Shown here piece by piece: positions 9,806-18,268 of a DNA stretch of 64,000 nt. The notes beneath the pieces were generated by a model. The model saw only the letters and a program-made list of their open reading frames with translations. It did no database searches and was not told where the DNA came from. The stretch spans positions 1 to 64,000 of the forward strand of contig NZ_BAKG01000003.1 of assembly GCF_000614065.1 (NCBI RefSeq). Reading direction: 5' to 3'. This stretch comes from Prevotella dentasini JCM 15908. Lineage in GTDB: Bacteria > Bacteroidota > Bacteroidia > Bacteroidales > Bacteroidaceae. Position numbers and translations under genes: made by a program. Every line of letters starts with the position of its first letter. Positions within the stretch are counted from its first letter, which is position 1.

Positions 9806-10120
9806 ATGGAAGTAGAAATTACAACCGAGAACTTTGAGACTTACAAGAATGGTGAATTGCCATTAGTTGTTGACCTGTGGGCTACATGGTGTGGCCCTTG
9901 CAAGATGGTCGGCCCAATCATCTCCGAACTCGCCAATGATTACGACGGCAAGATTGTCGTGGGCAAGTGCGACATAGAAGATAATGACGACGTAGCCATT
10001 GAGTTTGGCGTACGCAACATCCCTACTATCCTGTTCTTCAAGGGCGGACAGCTTGTAGACAAGTTTGTCGGTGCTGCATCGAAGGACAAACTCGATGAGA
10101 AGTTTAAGGCACTGCTGTAA
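9806..10120 (+). CDS. trxA: thioredoxin
   Basis: This small cytoplasmic thiol-disulfide reductase is recycled by thioredoxin reductase. The 104-residue protein has the active site WCGPC (Cys29, Cys32) and the cis-proline region NIPTILFFKGG. It has no signal peptide, so it is cytoplasmic. It sits 82 bases after dnaE on the same strand and ends before a strong terminator at 10143-10181. Confidence 0.95.
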   Translation: MEVEITTENFETYKNGELPLVVDLWATWCGPCKMVGPIISELANDYDGKIVVGKCDIEDNDDVAIEFGVRNIPTILFFKGGQLVDKFVGAASKDKLDEKFKALL

Positions 10121-10142
10121 AACAGAGGAAACCGTAAAAGGA

Positions 10143-10181
10143 AAAGAGCATCAAGGCTTCAGCTTTGGTGCTCTTTTTTTA
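10143..10181 (+). terminator. rho-independent terminator of trxA
   Basis: A 15-bp stem (10143-10157 with 10162-10176, two G-T pairs), a four-base TTCA loop and a run of T through 10180. Confidence 0.88.
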
Positions 10182-10326
10182 GTTGTTCATAATGTGAACA
10201 AGTTATGTGGACGGGCTACGAATACAAGCTCTGTTGCTTGGTCGCTATAAGTAATAGCGTCTGAAAATTTCTTATTGTATTGGTTTTCGGGAATGGACGG
10301 GCGATACTCAGAAACATAGAAGAATG

Positions 10327-10737
10327 TTAGAAGCTGATGAGTCGACTGCCGTCTTCCTGTTCTTCTATTGTAACCTTGATGACATTCTCGGGCAAAACGG
10401 TCTCAATAAGCTCCGGCCATTCAAGCAGACAAAGATGGCCGCTATAGAAATAGTCCTCGTAGCCCATGTCGTAGACTTCTTCCAGCTTCTTGATGCGGTA
10501 GAAGTCGAAATGATAGATGGGGTTGTTCTCTCTGTCGGTGTATTCGTTGACGATGGCAAAGGTGGGAGATGTAATCACGTCCTCAACACCAAGAACTTCG
10601 CAGATAGCCTTGATGAAAGTCGTTTTTCCTGCTCCCATCTTGCCGTAGAAGGCAAATACCTTTCTTGTACCGATATTCTTTATAAATTCCTCTGCTGCCT
10701 CATGTATATTTTTGAGGCTGTTTATTTTGATTTCCAT
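10327..10737 (-). CDS. tsaE: tRNA threonylcarbamoyladenosine biosynthesis ATPase TsaE
   Basis: TsaE is the small ATPase that supports the TsaB-TsaD complex in making t6A37 on ANN-decoding tRNAs. The 136-residue protein has the Walker A motif GKMGAGKTT (32-40), the SPTFAIVNEY segment and HFDFYRI, all family marks. It follows porX on the minus strand with a 38-base gap and is probably co-transcribed with it. Confidence 0.93.
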   Translation of the reverse strand: MEIKINSLKNIHEAAEEFIKNIGTRKVFAFYGKMGAGKTTFIKAICEVLGVEDVITSPTFAIVNEYTDRENNPIYHFDFYRIKKLEEVYDMGYEDYFYSGHLCLLEWPELIETVLPENVIKVTIEEQEDGSRLISF

Positions 10738-10775
10738 TTTGTAATAAATGTCGTAGTTTGTCGTTTTCTATCCTC

Positions 10776-12380
10776 TTATCTTTTCCTTGGTGTCAGCGTA
10801 ATCAGAGGAATAACCATCTCTTCGATGGAGATTCCACCATGCTGGAACGTGTCCTTATAGTAGGAAACATAGTAATTATAGTTGTTAGGATAGGCGAAAA
10901 AGGCATCGCCCGTTGCAAAAACGTAACTCGTGCTGAGGTTGGGGGAGGGGAGTTGTGCCTGTTGCGGATTCTTGATGGCGAATACTTCCTTAGGATTATA
11001 GCTCAGATTCTTGCCGAGTTTATAGCGCAGATTCGTATTCGTATTGCGGTCGCCGATAATCTTGACGGGCTGTGTGGTGCGGATTGAACCATGATCTGTT
11101 GTGAGGACAATCTTGTAATCGGACTGAGCCAGTTCGCGGATAACATCGGCAAGGACGCTGTGCCGGAACCAACTAAGTGTTATTGATCGGTAGGCACTTT
11201 CGGTGTTGGCCAGTTCGCGTATCATTTTCATTTCCGTGCGGGCATGAGAGAGCATGTCGATAAAGTTGACAACAAGCACGTTCAGGTCGTTTTGGTCAAG
11301 ATTCCTGAATTGCTGCATGAATTTCTCAGCCCCCGCGGAGTCGTTAATCTTGTGGTACGAGAACTTATCGTGACGGCGATAGCGGTCTATCTGTGTCTGA
11401 ATCAGCGGCTCTTCGTTGAGGTTCTTGCCCTCTTCCTCATCTTCGTCTACCCATAATTCGGGAAACATTGAGGCTATCTGGAGGGGCATCAGTCCGCTGA
11501 ATATGGCATTGCGTGCATATTGTGTGGCTGTCGGGAGAATACTCATGTAGAGGTCTTCTTCTATGTCGAAGAGGTCGCCGATTTCCTCTGCCAAGGTTCT
11601 CCACTGGTCAAATCGGAAGTTGTCAATAACGATAAGGAACACTTTGTTTCCTTGGTCTATCAAGGGAAAGATATGCTGCTTGAAGATGTCCGTGCTCATC
11701 ACGGGCCGTTCGTCTGTCGTTCTTTGCTTCTGATTAGTCCGAAACTTCTCCGCCAGTCCGCCAGTCGGTTTTGGGGCAACCCAGTCAAGATAGTTTTTGG
11801 ATATGTATTTGGCAAATCCTATGTTTGCATCCTCCTTTTGCATCTTCAGCATTTCAGTCATGCTGCTGTCGGCACTGCTTAGTTCGAGTTCCCATTTGAC
11901 GAGACGGCGATACACATCCTTCCAGTCGGCGAAGCTGCGGCAGTCGCTTATCTGCATGGCTATCTGCTGATACTCTTGCTGATAGCCACTTTGGGCAACT
12001 TCCGTTACTATTTCCCGGCGATGAATGTTCTTTTTCAGACTTAGGATTATCTGATTGGGATTGACCGGCTTAATCAGATAGTCGGCTATTTTCGAGCCTA
12101 TAGCCTGATTCATAATGTCCTCTTCCTCGCTCTTCGTAACCATTACGATGGGCGTGGCAGGCTGTATTTCCTTGATTTGCTGAAGGGTTTCAAGTCCCGA
12201 CAAGCCGGGCATCTGCTCGTCAAGCAGTATGAGATCGAAGGTCTGTGCGTGGCATTGGTCAATTGCATCCGTGCCATTGCTGACCGTGATGACCTCGTAT
12301 CCTTTCTTTTCCAAGAAGATAATGTGAGCTTTCAGCAGCTCAATTTCATCATCTACCCAGAGCAATAGTCCGTTGTTCAT
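10776..12380 (-). CDS. porX: PorX, response regulator with PglZ phosphatase domain
   Basis: PorX is the two-component regulator tied to the type IX secretion system. The 534-residue protein has an N-terminal receiver domain (acidic D10 and D11, phosphoacceptor Asp54 in LLDEQMPG, Lys in YLIKP), a middle helical part, and a C-terminal PglZ/alkaline-phosphatase-like domain (VIDNFRFDQW, PTATQYARNA, TTDHGS). I placed the start at 12380 (MNNGLLLWVDDE); the frame runs 28 codons further upstream, but that part is not family sequence. PorX acts with PorY and SigP in Porphyromonas; neither partner is in this window. porW lies 70 bases upstream on the same strand. Confidence 0.9.
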   Translation of the reverse strand: MNNGLLLWVDDEIELLKAHIIFLEKKGYEVITVSNGTDAIDQCHAQTFDLILLDEQMPGLSGLETLQQIKEIQPATPIVMVTKSEEEDIMNQAIGSKIADYLIKPVNPNQIILSLKKNIHRREIVTEVAQSGYQQEYQQIAMQISDCRSFADWKDVYRRLVKWELELSSADSSMTEMLKMQKEDANIGFAKYISKNYLDWVAPKPTGGLAEKFRTNQKQRTTDERPVMSTDIFKQHIFPLIDQGNKVFLIVIDNFRFDQWRTLAEEIGDLFDIEEDLYMSILPTATQYARNAIFSGLMPLQIASMFPELWVDEDEEEGKNLNEEPLIQTQIDRYRRHDKFSYHKINDSAGAEKFMQQFRNLDQNDLNVLVVNFIDMLSHARTEMKMIRELANTESAYRSITLSWFRHSVLADVIRELAQSDYKIVLTTDHGSIRTTQPVKIIGDRNTNTNLRYKLGKNLSYNPKEVFAIKNPQQAQLPSPNLSTSYVFATGDAFFAYPNNYNYYVSYYKDTFQHGGISIEEMVIPLITLTPRKR

Positions 12381-12450
12381 ATCTGTTTTCTTCCTTTCTT
12401 TTGTTTCTTGGGATGGGAGAATGTCATTGTCCGGCGAAGCGTATGTGAAC

Positions 12451-15400
12451 TTAAAAACCGTCAAGGTCGTAGTACTCGTCGTCTACATCGTCAAGTGCAG
12501 GCTCCTGTTTTTTCTTTTCAGGTGCTTGCTGTGGCGTATTGTCGTCGTCGAAGTAGAATACCGGCTCGTCAGGATTGTTGGCAGGAGGAGTCGGCTCGGG
12601 CTTCTTCGGCTGTGGAGGCTGTGGAGTTTCGGGGGCAGTCTCTTTCGTCTCACTGTCCGAGTTGTCCTTTTTTTCTGCCGGTTTCGGTGTATTCGGCTGG
12701 GCCGGATTTGGAGTCTTAACCTTCGGCTCAGGCTTCTCCGGTGTGGAAGGTTGCTGCTGAGGCTCTTCCAGCGGAATGATATTCATGTTTTCTACAGGCA
12801 GTTTTGCAGGCTCGTCTATAGGGATGACATTGGTTTCCTCCGTCGGTTTCTGCTGTTCGTCCGTTGGAATCTCAATCGTATTGTCATCTGTCGGTGCGGC
12901 CGGTTCTTCCTTTGGAGGAGTCTGTGGAGCAGGTTCTGGTTTCGGAGCTTCCTGCTTTGGTGTTGCCGGAGTTTCCTTTTGCACAGGTTGCTCTACAGGA
13001 ATCGTCAGTTCATTGACAGGCTTTTCGGGTTCGGCTGTTTGCTCTTCGTCTGTCGGTATGACCATATCCAATGGTGGCTCCACCTGCTTCTGCTCCTGCA
13101 TGTTGAGGTCGCGTTCAGTCGGATTACGGTCTTCTATCTCCTGTTGCAGGTCTCGCTCGCGCGGTGTTGCCACCTCGGCAGGTTCGGAGAGGAGGTATTG
13201 CTGTGTAACCTTGAGTGGTGCGAAGTGTTGGGCATAGAAATCATCGTAGTCCTTATAGCTGAAGGCTGTGCCAATGAGCTGTAGGTTCTTGTCGCTGATG
13301 ATGATTCCGCGTGCCGTTTTGCCGAATTGCTCTACTACAGCCCTCGTGTCGAAAAGCTGACGGGCGTACTGGTAAGCCTCGTCAAAGCTGCGGAACCCTG
13401 CTATCTGGAGCTGGTGGAGACCTTCCATATCCTCTATGGTCATGTCGAAGTTGCGCACAAGGAAGTTGGTGAAGTTGAACCGTGCCATCTCGAAGAGGAG
13501 TTTGTTCTCCTTGAGCGAGTCGGGATGATACAGAAGCAGGAACTTGAAATCGGCTATGCGGTCGGGCGAGAACTTCGCTTGTCTGATACTGTCGCTGTCG
13601 TTGAGTACATTGGCACGGTAGTTCCATACATCGTCAAGGTCGAACCGCCCGTTGCGGAGCTTCCTTCCGGCCTGTACGCCATTGACTATCATACCTGCCA
13701 TCTCGCTGATACGGCTCTGCGGATATTTCTCCACAACCGCCTTCATGTCCGATACGCAGCCATTGGCATCGCCGTTGTTTAGTTTGCTGAGTCCGCCGAT
13801 GAAGAGGAATTTGTCGCGGTTCGCTCCCATCGGGAAGCGGCTTTCCGAGATACGGCTGTTGGCAGCCACCTCACCATACCTGTTTGCTTTAAAGGCATCA
13901 TACGTGGCAGCATAGAGCGAGTCTTCAATATGTACTCCGAACTGGGCGTTTTGCGTGTAGTAAGGGTCAGTAAGGAGAGTGGTCAGCTCGCTTTTCGGAT
14001 AGGCCGACTTCATCTTTTCTATATAGCTGTCGGCTGTCGCAGGCTGATTGCGCCGCATATACAATAGGTACAGATGGTAGAAGACTTCGTCCATTTTCTC
14101 GTAGTCGGGGTAGTTGTCGCTGACGCGGCGCAGGGCTTTCTCGGCGAGGGTGAGGTTGTCGAGCTGGTCTTTGAAGATAACGCCCGACTGGTGCAGCCCC
14201 TCTTCGAGAATCAGGTTGCTTGCTTTGAGCTGTTCGGGTGTGAAAGGAATCTGCGCAAGATAGTATTCGCGTTTGTGCGGATCGTTCTGTGCAGAGTCCG
14301 TAACGTGCTTGATGGAGTCAAGAAGTGCCTCGGCCCTGTCAATGGAGTCGCGCTGCTCGTCGGTCAGTTCGGCCATGTCGGAATTCGAGCCGATATTGCC
14401 GACCACGGTCTTGTTGATGCGTCGCCAGTTGTCTATGTTCTCCCGCTTGCCCCATAGCTGTTGGAAAGTGGTCTTACCCTGTTGCACCGCTATCGGGTTA
14501 TAGAAGTACCAAGTGCTGTTCTGTTGGTTGGTCCGCTGTTGAGGAGCATTTTGGGGCATGTTGCCCATGCCGCCGTTCTTTTGCTGTTGTTCCTGTGCTT
14601 CCTGTTCGGCCTGTCTGTCGCGTTCTTCCTTTTCCTTTTTCTTCAAGGCTTCTATGACGCGGTCAATAGCCTCGAAGCGTTCTTTCTCCGGGCATTTTGC
14701 CAAGTACTGAAGCGAGTCTTGTAGCTGTACGGCGTCGGTAAAGGGCACCAGCTCATCCAGAATTTTGGAGCGTTGGGCGAGTTGTTCGTAGTCCTTGCGG
14801 TCCTTGTCAAGCAGACCTAACGCCTCGTTGTAGCAGCGACGGGCATCGCCGAACTTTTGTTTTGCCCAGTAAAGGTCGCCAAGGTGTAGCAGCAGCACGC
14901 CTTTCTCTATACCGCTGCGTACCGCTTTCTTGTTGCCTTGTTCGTAGGCCGATATGGCCGACATGGTGTCTTTTTCTGTCAAGTAGATGTTGCCCATGGC
15001 GTAATATACTTGGTCAAGATACTGCTTGTTGTTGTCCGAAGCCGCCATCCGCTTCAGTTTTGAAATCATCTTCCGGCTCTGTCCTGCCGCCATCACTTCG
15101 GTTTCGGCTATCCGGGCATTGAACTCCAGTTCGTAGGGAGGGTTAGAGCGTATGACGCGTCGGAACGCTTTCTGTGCTTCCTGCCTCTTCCCGGTTGCCG
15201 CCAGAAGCTGTCCCAAAAGATACAGCTCGCGTGCACGCTGCTTCCGTCGCATCTCGTGCTTGATAACTTTCCGCATATACGGAACGGCTTTCTCAAGTTC
15301 GCCGGTGTGAATATAATAGTCGGCAAATGTGTAGTCCCACTCCTTCACCGCACGCCAGTCGAGGGAATCGCGCTTCATGTTGCGGATAACGTCTTCGGCA

Positions 15401-15975
15401 TCGTAGAGCCATCCCTCCTCTATATAGCATTTCGCGAGCCATGCACGTGCCTTTCCGTAGATGGCGGGCTGTCCCTTGTAGAGGCGGCTCATGTAGGCAA
15501 AGGTAGATGCCGCCTCGTCGAAGGCACCTTTATGGAATTGCGACCGCCCCATCAGCAGCCATGCTTTCCATAAAAAAGGGTTATACTCTCGCCGCGACAG
15601 CCACTCTATGTCCTTCTCGGTCTTGCGTCTTGTCTTGTTCCATTCGGGTCTCCGCTTGATGCTGTGTCTTGCGATGGCTTTCTCAGCTTTGGTGATGGCA
15701 CGTTCAAAGTTGGTTTTTCCAATCTCCTTGCTGTCTTTGTTGCCGACTGTATAGAGCGGAATGAGTTCGGTAAAGTTATCTTTGTTTCCGTTCTCCTTCT
15801 CCAGAGAACCGTCAATATAGGCTTGCGCACCGTTATAATAGGTATTGTAACGGGCATTGAACGCGTGCCACCAACGCGACTGCGAGGTGTTTTTATTGGT
15901 AGAGCAGCCGACAACCGTCATCAGGACGACTGCCAACAGCAGTGGGGCGATATATCTTGTAGTCTTTTGCTTCAC
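12451..15975 (-). CDS. porW: PorW/SprE-like TPR lipoprotein
   Basis: The 1,174-residue protein has a lipoprotein signal peptide with lipobox VVGC (Cys24). A conserved head follows (RWWHAFNARYNTYYNGAQAYIDG), then many helical TPR-like repeats over roughly residues 100-850. This is the layout of PorW (SprE in flavobacteria), an outer-membrane lipoprotein needed for type IX secretion. The last 250 or so residues are a Pro/Glu/Lys-rich, probably disordered tail. The start is GTG (13973-15975 side: codon at 15973-15975); no better ATG lies nearby. The gene next to porX supports the assignment, which rests on layout and context, not on alignment. Confidence 0.72.
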   Translation of the reverse strand: MKQKTTRYIAPLLLAVVLMTVVGCSTNKNTSQSRWWHAFNARYNTYYNGAQAYIDGSLEKENGNKDNFTELIPLYTVGNKDSKEIGKTNFERAITKAEKAIARHSIKRRPEWNKTRRKTEKDIEWLSRREYNPFLWKAWLLMGRSQFHKGAFDEAASTFAYMSRLYKGQPAIYGKARAWLAKCYIEEGWLYDAEDVIRNMKRDSLDWRAVKEWDYTFADYYIHTGELEKAVPYMRKVIKHEMRRKQRARELYLLGQLLAATGKRQEAQKAFRRVIRSNPPYELEFNARIAETEVMAAGQSRKMISKLKRMAASDNNKQYLDQVYYAMGNIYLTEKDTMSAISAYEQGNKKAVRSGIEKGVLLLHLGDLYWAKQKFGDARRCYNEALGLLDKDRKDYEQLAQRSKILDELVPFTDAVQLQDSLQYLAKCPEKERFEAIDRVIEALKKKEKEERDRQAEQEAQEQQQKNGGMGNMPQNAPQQRTNQQNSTWYFYNPIAVQQGKTTFQQLWGKRENIDNWRRINKTVVGNIGSNSDMAELTDEQRDSIDRAEALLDSIKHVTDSAQNDPHKREYYLAQIPFTPEQLKASNLILEEGLHQSGVIFKDQLDNLTLAEKALRRVSDNYPDYEKMDEVFYHLYLLYMRRNQPATADSYIEKMKSAYPKSELTTLLTDPYYTQNAQFGVHIEDSLYAATYDAFKANRYGEVAANSRISESRFPMGANRDKFLFIGGLSKLNNGDANGCVSDMKAVVEKYPQSRISEMAGMIVNGVQAGRKLRNGRFDLDDVWNYRANVLNDSDSIRQAKFSPDRIADFKFLLLYHPDSLKENKLLFEMARFNFTNFLVRNFDMTIEDMEGLHQLQIAGFRSFDEAYQYARQLFDTRAVVEQFGKTARGIIISDKNLQLIGTAFSYKDYDDFYAQHFAPLKVTQQYLLSEPAEVATPRERDLQQEIEDRNPTERDLNMQEQKQVEPPLDMVIPTDEEQTAEPEKPVNELTIPVEQPVQKETPATPKQEAPKPEPAPQTPPKEEPAAPTDDNTIEIPTDEQQKPTEETNVIPIDEPAKLPVENMNIIPLEEPQQQPSTPEKPEPKVKTPNPAQPNTPKPAEKKDNSDSETKETAPETPQPPQPKKPEPTPPANNPDEPVFYFDDDNTPQQAPEKKKQEPALDDVDDEYYDLDGF

Positions 15976-16120
15976 GTAATTATTAACTCTGTTCTGCCGT
16001 GTTTATTGCCTTTTCGAGAGAGAATGGTGCTCCTTGCTACCCGGTTGCAGGACGGCGAAGCGGCCCATTTGCGGACGGTAATTATAATTTGGTGTTGTGA
16101 ATGATGATTCTTGAATCGTC

Positions 16121-16519
16121 CTATTCCTCCATCATGGCTATCAGTTCGTCCTTTATCTGATTGGGAACATTAATGCCCCGGAGAATGAGGCTGCGGTTCC
16201 ATCCTTTCGCCTCTTCGGGCCGCATCGTATAGAGAACTTCGCTGAACTCTTCGGCCTCCTCGGGCGAATAGTCGGTAGAGGCCCGCCCTTTGAATCGGTC
16301 GAGTTCCTCGTCGTCGTAATACTCTATGGGCTTGGTAGCAGCTTCCATCATGCAGGTCTGCTCGCAGGCTTCGTCGTCTCCGTTGCAGGTGGAGCAGTCG
16401 CCTTTGGCTATTACTATCTGGTCTTCCTCGCCTCCTTTCCGTTTGGAGAAAAGGCTGATGCCCCCTGCGAGTACACCCAAGGCGGTGATGGCCGCAATGC
16501 TCAGTAGTATAATGTTCAT
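16121..16519 (-). CDS. conserved hypothetical Cys-rich membrane protein
   Basis: The 132-residue protein has one N-terminal membrane segment (residues 2-22), then a short basic stretch and a cysteine cluster CSTCNGDDEACEQTC with four Cys at about 42-56. An acidic, soluble C-terminus follows (EEAEEFSEVLYTMRPEEAKGWNRSL). The start at 16519 gives a clean membrane anchor; the open frame upstream overlaps aroA and is not plausible. The cluster could bind metal or form disulfides. I cannot name the family. It lies 20 bases after aroA and is probably in the same transcript. Confidence 0.65.
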   Translation of the reverse strand: MNIILLSIAAITALGVLAGGISLFSKRKGGEEDQIVIAKGDCSTCNGDDEACEQTCMMEAATKPIEYYDDEELDRFKGRASTDYSPEEAEEFSEVLYTMRPEEAKGWNRSLILRGINVPNQIKDELIAMMEE

Positions 16520-16539
16520 AAGTCGGTGGAAGTGTGCAG

Positions 16540-17802
16540 TTAGTCGGTTGTGTCTGTCTTCTCTATCGTGAAGCCTGCCTGCCGGAGGTCGTCCCAATAG
16601 TGGGGATAGGACTTCGACACTACTTCGGGATGGTTGATGCGAATCTCTCCGAGGCGGAGGGCGAGCGGAGCGAACGCCATCGCCATCCGATGGTCCTCGT
16701 AGGTCTCAATGACGGGCTGTGTCTGTGGCTCGCATCGTTCTCCGTCCCATGTCATTTCACCGTCTTCGGTGTCGTGGAGGACATAGCCGAGTTTCTGCAT
16801 TTCTGTTTTCATTGCCTTTATGCGGTCAGTCTCCTTGATTTTGAGGCTTTTCAGTCCCTCGAAGTGGAAGGGGATGCCCAGCACGGGGCACGCAGCGATA
16901 AGCGTCTGGGCTAAGTCGGGCTGATAGTTGAAGTCGTAGTCGATTTGGGGCAGGGTGCGGTTGTTCCGCGACAGGTGTACGTTCGTAGGGAGTTCGCTGC
17001 CTTTCTCCTCGAAGACCGTTTTCACACCGAGCAGCGAAAATATGTATTTGACGGCAGCATCGCCCTGCCGGGAAGCGTCTTTCAGCCCCGGCAGCGTAAT
17101 CTTCGCTTCGGCATCGGTGGTGAGGGCGAGCATCTCATACCAGTAGCCGGATGCTGTCCAGTCGTTTTCTATCGTGTACGGGCGGTCGGCATAGTGCTGG
17201 GGCGGAATGGAAATGGTGTCCACATCGCTCCATTCGGCCTTCACGCCATATTCGTGCATCACGTGCAGCGTCAGGTCAATGTAGGGTCGGGATACGATTT
17301 CGCCTATGAGGCGGAGCTGCAAGCCTTTTTCGAGAGTGGGGGCTACCATCAGCAGTGCGGAGATATATTGCGAACTGACATTGCCGGGTATCTCTGCCGT
17401 TCCTCCTTCGAGCTTTTGGCCGCGGATGCGGAGTGGGGGAAATCCTTCTTCGTTTTCGTATTGTATGTCTGCACCGAGAAAGCGGAGTGTGTCTACAAGA
17501 ACCTTGATGGGCCGGTGGCGCATGCGCTCTGTTCCGGTAAGGACATGTTCTCCCTCCGTGGTGCTGAGATAGGCTGTCATAAAGCGCATGGCCGTTCCCG
17601 ATGCCTTGATGTCGATGGTATGGGGACGGTCTTTCAGGGCGCGGACAATGACTTCTGTGTCGTCGCAGTCGGAGAGGTTGTCGGGCCGTGCCTTACCTCC
17701 TGCCAGTGAGTGGATGATAAGCGCGCGGTTGCTGATGCTTTTGGATGCCGGCAGCGAGATGGTGGAACGAAGAAGGGTAGGGGCTTTGACGATATATTGC
17801 AT
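16540..17802 (-). CDS. aroA: 3-phosphoshikimate 1-carboxyvinyltransferase (EPSP synthase)
   Basis: AroA joins phosphoenolpyruvate to shikimate-3-phosphate in the shikimate pathway. The 420-residue protein is of family length. It shows LPASKSISNRALI, ASGTAMRFMTAYLS, a shortened NVSSQYISALLM, and the C-terminal KETDRI and EDHRMAMAFAPLAL signatures. The N-terminus and several loops differ from E. coli AroA, as is usual in Bacteroidota. It is followed by the Cys-rich membrane protein. Confidence 0.93.
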   Translation of the reverse strand: MQYIVKAPTLLRSTISLPASKSISNRALIIHSLAGGKARPDNLSDCDDTEVIVRALKDRPHTIDIKASGTAMRFMTAYLSTTEGEHVLTGTERMRHRPIKVLVDTLRFLGADIQYENEEGFPPLRIRGQKLEGGTAEIPGNVSSQYISALLMVAPTLEKGLQLRLIGEIVSRPYIDLTLHVMHEYGVKAEWSDVDTISIPPQHYADRPYTIENDWTASGYWYEMLALTTDAEAKITLPGLKDASRQGDAAVKYIFSLLGVKTVFEEKGSELPTNVHLSRNNRTLPQIDYDFNYQPDLAQTLIAACPVLGIPFHFEGLKSLKIKETDRIKAMKTEMQKLGYVLHDTEDGEMTWDGERCEPQTQPVIETYEDHRMAMAFAPLALRLGEIRINHPEVVSKSYPHYWDDLRQAGFTIEKTDTTD

Positions 17803-17944
17803 ATTGTTTGTCGTGTTTGACGCGTGTTGCCTTTCCCTCTGAATAAATGCTTAGGGAATAGGGGGGAGCAACGCTGATGTGTTGTTTTATATCTGACAAA
17901 ATTACGAAATAAACTCGTGATAGATGAAAAAAGAAGTCGAAAAG

Positions 17945-17976
17945 TTTGCTAATGTCTTAAAAAGTAAGTAATTTTG
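17945..17976 (+). promoter_or_regulatory. promoter of tRNA-Pro
   Basis: TTTG (17945-17948), 20 bases and TAATTTTG (17969-17976), a full match to the Bacteroides consensus, ending 17 bases before the mature tRNA. Confidence 0.8.
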
Positions 17977-17993
17977 CAGTGCAATAAAGAAAT

Positions 17994-18067
17994 CGGGATG
18001 TAGTTCAGTAGGTTAGAATGCTGGTCTGGGGGACCAGTGGTCGGGCGTTCGAGTCGCCTCATCCCGA
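17994..18067 (+). tRNA. tRNA-Pro (anticodon GGG)
   Basis: The 74-base cloverleaf closes: acceptor CGGGATG with CATCCCG, D arm GTTC/GAAT, anticodon stem CTGGT/ACCAG around the loop CTGGGGG (anticodon GGG, reading CCC and CCT), and T loop TTCGAGT. The 3' CCA is not encoded (ACA follows the acceptor stem), as is common in this phylum. A full promoter precedes it and a hairpin terminator follows. Confidence 0.95.
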
Positions 18068-18077
18068 CAGAAATATG

Positions 18078-18106
18078 GGGATAAGTCTTTGTACTTGTCC
18101 CTTTTT
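18078..18106 (+). terminator. terminator after tRNA-Pro
   Basis: GGGATAAG (18078-18085) pairs with CTTGTCCC (18094-18101), one G-T pair, followed by TTTTT. It is 11 bases past the tRNA. Confidence 0.7.
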
Positions 18107-18164
18107 CTTTGCCCTATAAAGAGCCGCTCTGACCGATTTTTCGTTTTGTTGGAGCAGAAGAAGG

Positions 18165-18195
18165 GGGATAAGTTATTATGGCTTATCCCTCTTTT
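18165..18195 (+). terminator. second hairpin with the same arms
   Basis: GGGATAAG (18165-18172) pairs perfectly with CTTATCCC (18182-18189), followed by TCTTTT. It repeats the arm of the hairpin at 18078 and may act as a second stop. Confidence 0.5.
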
Positions 18196-18268
18196 GGGGT
18201 TAAAATAAGGGAGTATATGCGTGAATGGTACTTGAGAGTACTTGCGAAAAGAATATGATAACAGCAAT

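Noticed and set aside
12373..13284. 303-residue open frame on the plus strand, Leu/Arg-rich
   Set aside because: It is the shadow of the repetitive Pro/Glu-rich tail of the PorW-like gene on the other strand.
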